A stretch of 64,000 nucleotides of DNA, taken from assembly GCF_026262505.1 (NCBI RefSeq), contig NC_067207.1:24458082-24522081 (forward strand). Direction: 5' to 3'. The notes beneath the pieces were generated by a model. That model had not been told where the DNA came from, did not search any database, and worked only from the letters and a program-made list of their open reading frames with translations. Positions 38,115 to 47,973 of the stretch are shown piece after piece (position 1 is the first letter of the stretch; the number at the start of each line of letters is the position of its first letter). The position numbers were made by a program, and so were the translations under genes. The DNA comes from Trichomonas vaginalis G3 (taxonomy: Eukaryota > Parabasalia > Trichomonadida > Trichomonadidae).

Positions 38115-39467
38115 ATGGATGATTACTTCGAATATTCAACAGATGTCTTTATAAATTCAATTAAAATATTAAACAAAGGAATTATAGGTCAGGATGTTTT
38201 GATTAAAATCGGTGATACACAGCCAATTGTTTTTGGAGTAATCAATTCCAAAGTTCAAGGAAGAGCTACAATAGATTTTTCTCAAGGATACCATGTTAAC
38301 ATCAATACATACAGAAAAACCGTTCCTAACAAAATTTTACTTTACATATATATAAAATCCGAAGATACTGTTTTTGTTGGAGGAGTAAATATCGCTCCTT
38401 TAGTTCAAGATTCAATTTCAAGACGTGGTACATCAGCTATTGCTAAGGAATCTCTAAAATTGAAAAATGAGATTGAAAAAGATGGAGCATTAGTCGTTTT
38501 TAAAGTAAGAGTTGAAGTAAAGAATATACCCCCAGTACATGCAAAGAAAGATCAGACTGACAGAGCTGTTCCAATGCGTGCTACTGACTTTTTCAGGACA
38601 AATCAACAATATCGAAAAATGGCTGCCGATTTACAAGCACAAGTTCAATACTTACAAGCGAAAGTTAATAAACTATCGAATCATCAATATCAAGCACCTC
38701 CAGAGGCTGAAAGACCACAATCACAACAAAATAATCAGAATTTCAATGCAACAACATCATCACAAAATTCACAGACACCTGAAATTAGATCATTTAGAAG
38801 GACTAGACCACCCGTTGATATGGAATTTAATGAACAGCCAAGATCCAACAAAAGACCAAGATTATTCTCCACCGTATCAAGTGAAATGCATGATGATTCA
38901 GCTATCTCAGCTATCAGAGGTGGAGATAGTGAACCAGATACTGATGATGTTATAGGAAGCGGTGATTCCGATGCAATGTTGGAATCTGATGAATCTCCAA
39001 TTATTGGAAGCGACGACGAAATAAGTGAAGATTCAATTGGTGCTTCAAGTTCAAGTATTGGTTCTGATACAAAACCTAAAAAGAAGAAGAAAGAAGATAA
39101 ATCTTTAATTTCAGACCTAGATATTGATAATATTGATAGTATTTCATCTGATTCAGATAATAAGAAGACCAAGAAGTCAAAGGCATCTAAGTCATCAAAA
39201 GCTTCCAAGAAATCACAAAATTCAGATATTGATATTGAATCAGATTCATTTGATTCACCAAGTGATGAAAAGATCTCATCATCAAAGAAGAAAGTAGCAA
39301 GTCCTCCTCATAGCGATTTTGATTCTCCAATTGATTCAATTGATAGTTCAGATCATGAAATGAAAGAAAAGAAATCAGATAGTAAGAAGGAAAAAGCTAA
39401 AGAAAAATCGGATGCCTTTTCAAGCACAAGTAATTCATCATCATTTGATGCAGTTGATATTGTATAA
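38115..39467 (+). CDS. C2-like domain, coiled-coil and acidic Ser/Asp/Lys-rich tail protein
   Basis: 450 residues. Residues 1-135 are beta-rich (DVFINSIKILNKGIIGQDV, QPIVFGVINSKVQGRATID, KILLYIYIKSEDTVFVGGV, ALVVFKVRVEV), like a C2-type membrane- or protein-binding domain. A coiled coil follows (RKMAADLQAQVQYLQAKVNKL). From about 195 on the protein is disordered and rich in Ser, Asp and Lys with many SDSD-type casein-kinase sites. A CK1 gene lies 1.5 kb downstream, though no link is shown. TCTCAAAATG at the start fits an initiator. TAAA overlaps the stop, as in trichomonad polyadenylation signals. Confidence 0.7.
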   Translation: MDDYFEYSTDVFINSIKILNKGIIGQDVLIKIGDTQPIVFGVINSKVQGRATIDFSQGYHVNINTYRKTVPNKILLYIYIKSEDTVFVGGVNIAPLVQDSISRRGTSAIAKESLKLKNEIEKDGALVVFKVRVEVKNIPPVHAKKDQTDRAVPMRATDFFRTNQQYRKMAADLQAQVQYLQAKVNKLSNHQYQAPPEAERPQSQQNNQNFNATTSSQNSQTPEIRSFRRTRPPVDMEFNEQPRSNKRPRLFSTVSSEMHDDSAISAIRGGDSEPDTDDVIGSGDSDAMLESDESPIIGSDDEISEDSIGASSSSIGSDTKPKKKKKEDKSLISDLDIDNIDSISSDSDNKKTKKSKASKSSKASKKSQNSDIDIESDSFDSPSDEKISSSKKKVASPPHSDFDSPIDSIDSSDHEMKEKKSDSKKEKAKEKSDAFSSTSNSSSFDAVDIV

Positions 39468-39846
39468 ATTGATTTCCAATTTACGTTAGTATTTTATAGT
39501 TTGTTATATTGTTTTTGTTTATCAGTAAACTTAATTATATTCATATTGTTAATACCGCTCCTCAACAAGCTTTGTTTTTTTTGATCACTCCTAAATATTT
39601 TTTCTGGACTTAAATACCTGGTGATCAATTAACCAATTCAGCCAAAAGCTTAAAAAGTTTGAAATTTTAACTACAGAAGTCTCAATTACCGTTAAACAAT
39701 CGAACATTCTTAGAAAATCTTTATCAGATGAATATATTTCAATGAACCCTTATGGACCAACATATTAACACTAGATATTATGACTAAACTCATGAAATGA
39801 AGTCTATCTATAGAGTCTGAAATGTGACATTAATTTTGGAACTAAA
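39468..39846. other. Intergenic DNA, no gene seen
   Basis: AT-rich spacer between two plus-strand host genes, without visible RNA or repeat. Confidence 0.5.
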
Positions 39847-40829
39847 ATGAGTCAAATCTCTATAGTTCAAATGTACACAAGCAATCAGAATGAAGCAAAA
39901 CAATACATTAAGAAATCACTAGAAAGTTCTGATGGGAAATCACTCGGATTTCGCAAATTATTTGAACTTATTTTTATCTTTTACAGAAATCATTCAATAC
40001 CGAATGCTTCGCTGTTTTAAACGAGATTACCACAACAGATAAAATATTTAGCTATTTAGATTCAGTTAAATTTCCTCAATTTTATTCAGAATTTTTCGAT
40101 TTTCCACCATATGATCTCCTTTACATAGTTTCTATCATTTTCCAGCAAAGCCAGAATGTTCAACCATCAACATACTTATACACTCTCTTTAATTTCTACT
40201 TAACTTTCTATGAATCATTATTAAAATGCGTAAACTCACAAGATATCATACTCAACGACGAGTTTAACATCGAATCAAGGAAGAAAACGTTTGATAGTGC
40301 ATGTTCAACAATTTTATCAAAACTTTCCATAATTGCAAGCTCTATTTCAGCAATCTACCTCGGAAAAACAGATAAAATGCTATTCTCAAAGTTTGTCGAT
40401 AACTTGCTTACTACCAAATCCTACCTTTTCCATGATTCTAATTTTTCATGCATAATTGGAAGGATGTTACTCAGTTTGAACAAATACCATCAAGCTCATG
40501 AGATATTTAGCTACATAAGTGACATCAAAATTCTTTCATCTAATCAACCTTATATAGATTTCTTTAGAATGAATTTCCAGTCAGCAGCAAATGGATTTGA
40601 ACAATCAAAAAATCCAATGAATAAGATGAATCAAGTTGTTGCATACATTTATTCCGGAAATATTAAACAAGCTGTTCAATTATTTAATGAAAAGGTGAAA
40701 GAGTTCCCAGCTCTTAGACTTTTCAACAGTGTTAGAGACTTATCCCTATTTTTGCATGATTTATGTAGCGAAACTGAAGTTATCAAGGAAATCCAAATTT
40801 CCAATTATCCTCTCCTTGATGAGAATTAG
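39847..40829 (+). CDS. TPR-like protein, possibly TRAPPC12-related, with one apparent frame change
   Basis: The start MSQISIVQMYTSNQNEAK opens a frame that ends at 40020; the following sequence continues in another frame from about 39966 (YFYLLQKSFNTECFAVLNE) to 40829. The main part is helical with TPR-like pairs: IIGRMLLSLNKYHQAHEIF, DFFRMNFQSAANGFEQSKN, NKMNQVVAYIYSGNIKQAVQ, and ends LRLFNSVRDLSLFLHDLCS. The last repeats resemble the C-terminus of TRAPPC12-type trafficking proteins, which is a weak call. The change of frame could be a sequencing slip, a real mutation, or, less likely, a very short intron (no GT donor was found). Confidence 0.5.
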
Positions 40830-41011
40830 CCAAATCATACGACTAAACTGTTTGTTATTTTCTATTATATTTACAACTGTTTGTAATTTCAATTTGATAA
40901 TTTCTATTACATAACTCTTCCTTTTTGCAATTTTTTAATGATTTTAACATCAGTAGATATCACTTAAAACAACTTAACCTTGCCGTTATTTTTTTTTTAC
41001 TATTCAAAAAA

Positions 41012-42343
41012 ATGTCGAATAGAATTGTCGGCAATTACTATCACTTACAAAAACAAATTGGTTCAGGTAGCTTTGCGACATTGTATGAAGGAGAAGATAT
41101 AAGAGATGGTACAAAAATAGCTATAAAATTAGAGCCATTAAATTCAAGTTATCCCCAATTAAATTTTGAGTCTAAATTATATACATTATTTTCGGGCTCC
41201 TTCCAAGTTCCAAGAATGCATCTTTTTACTAAAGAAAGTCGTGAAAATGCAATGGTAATTGATTTATTAGGTCCAAGTCTTGAAGATTTATTCAATTTAT
41301 GCGGCCAACAACTTACTATTAAGACAGTATTAATGCTTACAGATCAAATGATTAATGCTGTTCAATTCATTCATGAAAAAAGTTTTATTCATAACGATAT
41401 TAAACCTGATAATTTCCTTATGGGACTTGGATCCAACAAAAATCAAGTTTACATAATTGATTTCGGTCTATCGAAGAAATATCGTGATCCAACTTCACAT
41501 AAACATTTACCTTACGAAGAAGGACGTTCCTTAACAGGTACTCCTCGATATGCCTCAATAAATGCATTAAACGGAATACGGCAATCACGTCGCGATGATA
41601 TGGAATCATTAGGATACGTTTGGCTTTACTTATTACGTGGATCTTTACCATGGATGGGAATTAATGCAAGAAATACAGATCAAAAGTACTCCATGATCAT
41701 GGAAGCTAAAGCAGGTATATCTCCAGAAGACCTTTGCGCAGGATATCCTAAAGAATTCGTTGAATACTTCAAAGATGTAAGAAATCTTAAATACGACGAA
41801 GAACCACATTATGCAAAATACAGACAACTATTCAGAGATGCATTTATTCGTTACGGATACAAGTTTGATTACAATTATGATTGGCTTGATTCTCGTGGCC
41901 GTCTTATCATGCAGAAAACACCAAGAAAGTTCCCAATATTTGTTCGTGACCCACCCTCACCAAAGAAATCAGAAAATCATGGCCCTGTTCCCACAAAACT
42001 CCAAATGTACAAAAAGATTTCGGAAGAAGCAAAGAGATATGAAGAGATACCAACATATGTATCTGAGGATGAAGAGAAGGGAAGCGAAACACCAACTTTA
42101 ATGTCCAGTGACTCAGATGCGCCAGAAACATATGAAGCAGTCGTATCAGATTCAAAGAACAAGACATTTGATGGATCAAGTGACAGTGAAACATCATCCG
42201 ATAACATTGTTAAAGTTATTCCGGCTAATTTCTCAGGATCTACTGATGAATGGAAGAAAGAACCGAAATATACACCAAGAAGACAACCATTTAAGATGCC
42301 TAAGGTTGATCAAACAATTCCAAGATGGATGTTTACTAACTAA
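41012..42343 (+). CDS. Casein kinase 1 family protein kinase
   Basis: 443 residues from MSNRIVGNYYHLQKQIGSG; the frame is open upstream but TATTCAAAAAAATG marks this Met. Kinase motifs are complete: glycine loop IGSGSFATLYEG, catalytic Lys in IAIKLEP, HNDIKPDNFLMG catalytic loop (HND in place of HRD, common in CK1-like kinases is HRD), DFGLSKKYRDP, and the CK1-specific SINALNGIRQSRRDDMESLGY. A Ser/Asp-rich C-terminal tail of about 110 residues follows. It phosphorylates Ser/Thr in acidic or primed contexts. CK1 genes are greatly expanded in trichomonads. AATAAA occurs at about 42393. Confidence 0.92.
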   Translation: MSNRIVGNYYHLQKQIGSGSFATLYEGEDIRDGTKIAIKLEPLNSSYPQLNFESKLYTLFSGSFQVPRMHLFTKESRENAMVIDLLGPSLEDLFNLCGQQLTIKTVLMLTDQMINAVQFIHEKSFIHNDIKPDNFLMGLGSNKNQVYIIDFGLSKKYRDPTSHKHLPYEEGRSLTGTPRYASINALNGIRQSRRDDMESLGYVWLYLLRGSLPWMGINARNTDQKYSMIMEAKAGISPEDLCAGYPKEFVEYFKDVRNLKYDEEPHYAKYRQLFRDAFIRYGYKFDYNYDWLDSRGRLIMQKTPRKFPIFVRDPPSPKKSENHGPVPTKLQMYKKISEEAKRYEEIPTYVSEDEEKGSETPTLMSSDSDAPETYEAVVSDSKNKTFDGSSDSETSSDNIVKVIPANFSGSTDEWKKEPKYTPRRQPFKMPKVDQTIPRWMFTN

Positions 42344-42875
42344 TTTAACTTTTTTTTAAATTGTGTTTTTTTTTGTAAAAATTCTTGTTTGAATAAAGAG
42401 ATTTTATATTTCAACGAACTTATACATATTCATTCTTTGATTACGAATACTTTTTCCGAGTGGATGAGAATTCTACGAAGCACGTTTTGTTTGACATATC
42501 TGGTTTAAAAAAAATTGTGAGATAATTTTCAATTTTCAATTTTGGAAACGTGCAGATATTGAGACAATTTATCCATAAATGATCTGAAATATAAACTCAT
42601 CAGAATAGCTATTCTTGTTGTAAACAGAAATTCATCAAAAGTGACACCTCAGAAAAGCTAAAATATTGAATTTTTGGAACTTTTGATAGAGCACGTTTTT
42701 AAATATTAATTAAAGTAAATGTATATTTTGTAAAGATTCTTTTTAATAAAAAAATAAAATTTTGAAGAAGAACACAAAATCTTCTGAAAAATAATATCAC
42801 ATAAACTCATATTATTTTCTAATATATAACTATTTTATATAAAAATCAAATTCAATGATCTTAAAAGCGAAGGAT
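42344..42875. other. Intergenic DNA up to Polinton B, no gene seen
   Basis: 3' flank of the kinase gene, AT-rich, ending at the AGTAGTA terminus of element B. Confidence 0.5.
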
Positions 42876-42890
42876 AGTAGTATATATGAC

Positions 42891-42964
42891 GGGTTGTGTG
42901 ACTTTTTTTGTAAACGTAAGAATTCATACAATATAGAACGATTTTGTATCATTTTTTAACATAT
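42891..42964. repeat. Polinton B terminal inverted repeat
   Basis: GGGTTGTGTGACTTTTTTTG onward, matching the reverse complement of 24078-24151 over about 74 bp. AGTAGTA lies 8-9 bp outside in both copies, fitting the AG-type ends of Polintons. The six bases outside (AAGGAT) are a possible target site. Confidence 0.85.
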
Positions 42965-43235
42965 GAAGTAAAAAATGTATGATTCTTACGGTTTTTATTC
43001 TTACGTTTTTGAATAAATCAAGATTTAAAAAATTTTCAAAATTGTAAGACATTTACACTCAACCCATAATGAAATAAAAGATAAAAAAAATTAATTTTAA
43101 AAGAAGCTATATATAGATGATGTCAGATATTCCGCGATTAATTAAACATTGTTGAATAACTGAATGGAATCAAACTTCTTACGAAAAATTAAAACTTAGT
43201 TATGTTTATTATTTTATTTTTTTATTTTGTATGAA

Positions 43236-43607
43236 ATGAGTGTCAAGACTAACGACGTTAAAAAATTAGGATTCACAAACAGGGAAATAAAGGATATATT
43301 AGAGGAGGCGGGTTATGAGGTTGATAAATATTATTTAAGAAATTGTCAAAAATTCGCGGAGTTTTTAAATGAGTTTGATTATGATGGAAAAATGAATAAA
43401 GATGATGTTATAAATTTCTTATATCCCGCATCTAAAGAAGAAAAACCTAAAGAACCTGATGTTTTCCCTGAATATTATGAAGAACGAATTAAAGATGATG
43501 AATATGATGAAATTGAAAGACTGGAAAAAATAAGAGATGAAATAGATGAAAAAATTAAGGAATTAAGAGAAGTTGAAAAATATAATGAAAATGAAAATGT
43601 GAAGTAG
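43236..43607 (+). CDS. Acidic hypothetical protein
   Basis: 123 residues from MSVKTNDVKKLGFTNRE; TATTTTTTTATTTTGTATGAAATG directly precedes it. An N-terminal helical domain (IKDILEEAGYEVDKYYLRN) is followed by an acidic stretch and a coiled coil (IERLEKIRDEIDEKIKELRE). First gene inside the left terminal repeat. No family recognised; a DNA-end or regulatory role is only conceivable. Confidence 0.5.
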   Translation: MSVKTNDVKKLGFTNREIKDILEEAGYEVDKYYLRNCQKFAEFLNEFDYDGKMNKDDVINFLYPASKEEKPKEPDVFPEYYEERIKDDEYDEIERLEKIRDEIDEKIKELREVEKYNENENVK

Positions 43608-43613
43608 GGTTTA

Positions 43614-44348
43614 ATGAATATCCCAGCTTCAGAATCAGAAGTTCAGAAATCTCATGAAGAAAGATATAAAAATTATGTCTCAGAATCAACACAAAATTTA
43701 TTAGATGGTGAAATAGACGAAACACTTTCAGAAGAAGGTACTAAATTTATTCGTAAACATAAGTTACAATTTATTGATAATGAAGAATACCCTTGTATCT
43801 TATTTTCATCACCTTTAGATTCCGAAAAATTCAAAAAAGCTCTTAGAAACGTGACATATGCAACTAATACGATTAAGAAAGAAGATCATGATATTTACAC
43901 AAATTATTATTTAAATAAATGCACGGGTGTTGATAAAGTGTTTGATTTATTAGATAAAATATCAAAAGAAACCATTGGAACATATAAAATTTTATGTGAT
44001 TGCGGTTTCATTGTTGAAGATACCAATAATGTTTCATATGAAAGAACAGCACCGAAGGAAGACGAAGTTGAAAGGTCCATACCATTCGTTATTAAGAACA
44101 TAAAAGATATGAAAACGTATAAGCATTATATTTATTCATTTATTTCAGAAAAAATGGAAGCAACCCATAAAACATCTTCTCATCATTTTATAGCTATTCA
44201 TACATTCCTTTTCAAAGTTGTGAAATTAAATAAGACAGGAATTAGATTTAATGTATCAGGGTACGCATTCTTGAGTAAATTAAAATGTATTCGTCACGTC
44301 GCAGATGATAAAAATTTATGTGCTCTTAATTCATTTTATGGGTTTTAA
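43614..44348 (+). CDS. Hypothetical protein upstream of PolB, candidate terminal protein
   Basis: 244 residues, starting MNIPASESEVQKSHEERYK 6 bp after the previous stop. Contains ETIGTYKILCDCGFIVEDT and HFIAIHTFLFKVVKLNKTG, ending CALNSFYGF. No family was recognised. In protein-primed systems the terminal protein gene often lies directly upstream of the polymerase, so that role is a hypothesis from position alone. A small GACTC-TCT-GAGTC hairpin follows at 44354-44366. Confidence 0.45.
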   Translation: MNIPASESEVQKSHEERYKNYVSESTQNLLDGEIDETLSEEGTKFIRKHKLQFIDNEEYPCILFSSPLDSEKFKKALRNVTYATNTIKKEDHDIYTNYYLNKCTGVDKVFDLLDKISKETIGTYKILCDCGFIVEDTNNVSYERTAPKEDEVERSIPFVIKNIKDMKTYKHYIYSFISEKMEATHKTSSHHFIAIHTFLFKVVKLNKTGIRFNVSGYAFLSKLKCIRHVADDKNLCALNSFYGF

Positions 44349-44425
44349 CCCTGGACTCTCTGAGTCTCGGACTTTAAAAAATAAACTTTATTTTTATTTA
44401 TTTTTTAATTTTTATTCTTACATAA

Positions 44426-47400
44426 ATGAACAAAAACGGAACAGCTAAAATGAATGATAATCAAATTAGAGCAGAAGGTAGAAGGTTATTTAAACGCTTC
44501 TATAACATTCCTGATGGTGTTAATCCTAAAACTCGTAGAAGCTATTTAAATGAAGCAATAGATGCATATGAAGGTTTTGACATTTCATCAGAAAGTGAGA
44601 GGTTAGCAAGAATGTTAAACGTTAATATTGATTTTTATTATTGTGACCCTCAACCAGAAGACGTAGACATTATCAAGGTAGACTTTCCATTAGTGGAATC
44701 AATAATGATAGATCCAGAATTTGAAACAGTAAATATTTTATTAACACAGAGTCCATGTGGAAAACTTCACGCTGACAGAATAACAGACGTTGAAGCACTC
44801 ACCGGCTATAAAGTTTGTCCATATTGTAAAGAAGAAGTTTATTCTATCCGTGATGATCCAGAAAGGAAAAACCAAAGAAGATTTTTAAAACATTGTGAGA
44901 AATGTAAAGAAAATAATGGAAGATTAATTCAAGACGTTCAGTTGCAAAAGACACAGCAACCATATGCACCACATATTACGAAACAGAAGATATATCAATG
45001 GCTATTAGCACATAATTTGCAGGAATATTATAAACCAACAAGATATTATATTACTTTTGACTTCGAAACATTAGAGACTAAAGAAGAACTTCAACTTTCT
45101 GAATGTGCAACTTTGAACGCTTACTTAAAACCATTTATGGTATCATCAACTGTCAAAATAAAGCCGCAATGCAGTGGGGTCGTAGACCGTGATAAAACAT
45201 TTACGAGGAATTTTTGCTTAACATCAAGTGATTCGTTCATCTCTGATTGGATTGAATTTTTATTTTCAACCTGTTCATTAGTTGCTAAATCAAATATTGA
45301 ACAATATGAAGAATTAATGAATACATTAAATGAAAAACAGAAGGAAGCAATGAAAGAGCTTTTAGATGAAGAATTTAATAAAGTGAATATCATTGGTTTT
45401 AATTCGGGAAAGTTTGATTTAAATTTAATTCTTCGTGATTTAAACACTGCAAAATGGAAAATAAAATCAATGCTGGGTTCATCTTCACAATTTAAGCAAA
45501 TCATTGTAAAGAAAACAAACGTTCCATATGAATTGAGATTTATTGACATCAGAAATTATATAGCGGGTGGGACATTAGACCAATTCACTCAAGATTTCGG
45601 AAACAATAAATCACGTGTTAAATCCTTTTTCCCTTATCAATTCATCACGTGGGAAAATTACGAAGAAGAATTATATAAAAAGGAACCATTCACTCAAGAT
45701 TCATTTTATTCAGCATTAACTCAAGAAACTATATCAGATAGTGATTATCAAATATATCTCAATGATGCTAAAAATTTTAAGAATAGATTAGAATATTTTA
45801 TTCATTATTGCAATAAAGATGTTGAAATTATGATTGACCCAATCGATAAAATTATTGAAGAAACATTTGTTTATAAAATTGATATGCTTCATAATCTTTC
45901 TTTATCATCGAATGCTTCAATGATTCGTTACGCGTTAGCATATAAGAACTTCAATCCTAACGAAACATATCCAGAAGAAGAAAATGTGGAATCAAGTTTT
46001 GAATTAACGAAAAAGTATTGGAAATATAAAATTGAATCATATAAGAAACAAGATGAAAAGGCGAAAAGAGATACTAAAAACAATGTTTCAATGGATGATT
46101 TTCAATACTATCACGATTTAATCCTTTCATCTAAATGCAAAATGTGTGGTAAAGCGTTTACATATGCTAATAAACCAACATTGGATAGAATAGATAATGA
46201 AAAACCACATACTAAAGAAAATTGTCAGTTAATGTGTTGTTATTGCAATGTCGTAAAATCAAATAAAGATGAAGATGTTCAACGTTTAAGAATCAATTTA
46301 AGAAATTATGCATTAAAAAATAATTTACCAATGACTTTAGATTCAGTTGAAGCTTATCACATTCTCCGTAATGGAATTACTGGTGGTCTATCAAATGTTC
46401 AACATCGTGTTAATCTTAAAGGAATCACGCACATTAATAAACTTTCATATAATCCAGAAACTAAAACTGTATCAAATGAGGACACCACCAACATTATGAC
46501 TCATTTCGTTGGAGTTGACTTTAATTCATTATATCCTTCATCATTTTCATCTAATCCTCATGATTTCATTCAATATACTGACCATAAAATGTATATGCCG
46601 GGAAGATTGAATGGTGTTATCATTTGTGATACAGCAACAAAGAAAGCAAAAGCATTGGGAATAATTAGAAAGAAAAATACTTTATTCGTGGCTGAAGTAA
46701 AGGGTCACATTGATGAAAAATACATTAATGATTACATAAACTTTTTACCGATAATAAGAAACTTAGATATTATCACAGATGAAAAAACAATTGGCAGTTT
46801 TATGTATAATTACATGAAATCAAACAATCTACCAGTTGACCAGAAACAGAGAAAATTAACTCAGTTAGCATCAACACACAACCAATATCAACCATTTTCT
46901 TCTTATTATCTTTGGTATCTAATCGACAGATTTCATTTTATCATCGATGATATTCAATCAATTTTAACATTTACGAAAAACACTTGTTTTAATGAATTTG
47001 CGAACAAATTTATGAACGAAAGACAAAAGGCTGAATTAGAAGGAAATAAAGGAAAAAGTTTATTTTGCAAGATTTCACTTAATGGATCATATGGTTACGA
47101 TGCAATGAATACACAAAATTACGCAAAGACTAAAATAATGAATGCACAGAAGTCACGCGTTGCATGTATGTCAAATAAGTTTAAAAACATAAGAGAAATA
47201 GGAGAGGATACATATCAAGCGATGCTCAAAGATAGATTTTATAGATGTGAAACATGTTTACAAGAGGCATTCTTCACTTTAGATAATGCTAAATACTGGT
47301 ATTTGGTTTTCATTTATGATTTTATGTATAAATGTATGGATGTTAATCGTTTTCATTTCATTGAAGGTGATACTGATTCATCTTATTGGGCAATCGCTGG

Positions 47401-47896
47401 CGACCCAAATCTTCCTAACACTCAAGCATTTCAAGCAATTGTTACTGATAAACAATTTTATGATAAAAACATTTTCAAATTCGCACCATTTGATTTCTTC
47501 TGTTTTGATGAGAAATTTAAACCTAAATTAAAGAATAAAGCTGAAGAAAAAGCACATGAGAAAAAATTATTGGGTTTAGCAATTGAGAAACAAGGTGATA
47601 ACATGGTTGCTTTATGTCCTAAGTGTTATACATCATTCAACGGTTCAATTGATGGGGGTGATTTTAAAAAGATTGCACAAAAAATGAAAGGTGTTAGTTT
47701 AAGACAAAATAAGCAATTAACACCTAAAAATTATTTGGATATAATAAATGATAAAGTGATATTTGATGGTCAGAATATTAATTTACAACTTAAAAACGGG
47801 TCAATGACTCGCTTAACAATTGGTAAGACTGCATTAACAGGAGCACACACTAAGGCTGTATGTTGTGAAAATGGATGTTGTATGCCATTTATTTAA
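44426..47896 (+). CDS. Protein-primed family B DNA polymerase with internal HNH motif
   Basis: 1156 residues. A Cys/His cluster (CPYC at 131, HCEKC at 156-160) precedes the 3'-5' exonuclease: Exo I FDFETLE (about 211), Exo II GFNSGKFDLN (about 325), Exo III YCNKDVEIM (about 460). An HNH-type motif occupies about 569-615 (CKMCGKAF, TLDRIDNEKPHTKENCQL, CCYCNVVKSNK). Polymerase motifs follow: A VGVDFNSLYPSS (about 695), B KISLNGSYGYD (about 882), C EGDTDSSYW (about 980). It replicates the linear element from a protein primer. The start is preceded by ATTCTTACATAAATG. The frame is open throughout; HNH insertion is unusual. Confidence 0.93.
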   Translation: MNKNGTAKMNDNQIRAEGRRLFKRFYNIPDGVNPKTRRSYLNEAIDAYEGFDISSESERLARMLNVNIDFYYCDPQPEDVDIIKVDFPLVESIMIDPEFETVNILLTQSPCGKLHADRITDVEALTGYKVCPYCKEEVYSIRDDPERKNQRRFLKHCEKCKENNGRLIQDVQLQKTQQPYAPHITKQKIYQWLLAHNLQEYYKPTRYYITFDFETLETKEELQLSECATLNAYLKPFMVSSTVKIKPQCSGVVDRDKTFTRNFCLTSSDSFISDWIEFLFSTCSLVAKSNIEQYEELMNTLNEKQKEAMKELLDEEFNKVNIIGFNSGKFDLNLILRDLNTAKWKIKSMLGSSSQFKQIIVKKTNVPYELRFIDIRNYIAGGTLDQFTQDFGNNKSRVKSFFPYQFITWENYEEELYKKEPFTQDSFYSALTQETISDSDYQIYLNDAKNFKNRLEYFIHYCNKDVEIMIDPIDKIIEETFVYKIDMLHNLSLSSNASMIRYALAYKNFNPNETYPEEENVESSFELTKKYWKYKIESYKKQDEKAKRDTKNNVSMDDFQYYHDLILSSKCKMCGKAFTYANKPTLDRIDNEKPHTKENCQLMCCYCNVVKSNKDEDVQRLRINLRNYALKNNLPMTLDSVEAYHILRNGITGGLSNVQHRVNLKGITHINKLSYNPETKTVSNEDTTNIMTHFVGVDFNSLYPSSFSSNPHDFIQYTDHKMYMPGRLNGVIICDTATKKAKALGIIRKKNTLFVAEVKGHIDEKYINDYINFLPIIRNLDIITDEKTIGSFMYNYMKSNNLPVDQKQRKLTQLASTHNQYQPFSSYYLWYLIDRFHFIIDDIQSILTFTKNTCFNEFANKFMNERQKAELEGNKGKSLFCKISLNGSYGYDAMNTQNYAKTKIMNAQKSRVACMSNKFKNIREIGEDTYQAMLKDRFYRCETCLQEAFFTLDNAKYWYLVFIYDFMYKCMDVNRFHFIEGDTDSSYWAIAGDPNLPNTQAFQAIVTDKQFYDKNIFKFAPFDFFCFDEKFKPKLKNKAEEKAHEKKLLGLAIEKQGDNMVALCPKCYTSFNGSIDGGDFKKIAQKMKGVSLRQNKQLTPKNYLDIINDKVIFDGQNINLQLKNGSMTRLTIGKTALTGAHTKAVCCENGCCMPFI

Positions 47897-47914
47897 AATT
47901 TTATTTTTAATGAA

Positions 47915-47950
47915 ATGCCACAGAAGAGACAAAGAGGTGGGCACCCTTAA
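47915..47950 (+). CDS. Possible micro-gene of 11 codons
   Basis: ATTTTATTTTTAATGAAATG leads into MPQKRQRGGHP and a stop. It has the same start context as the true genes and is highly basic, like the ends of other small element proteins (NRKRKRLGGH). It may be a minimal core peptide or the relic of a longer gene. Confidence 0.25.
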   Translation: MPQKRQRGGHP

Positions 47951-47973
47951 ACATTTATTTTATTTTTATATAA

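Noticed and set aside
39960-39990. A very short intron to explain the frame change in the TPR gene
   Set aside because: TTTTACAG could be an acceptor, but there is no GT donor or trichomonad-type branch motif nearby.
46100-46300. HNH in PolB interpreted as an intein
   Set aside because: No intein start or end residues or splicing blocks were seen around the motif.
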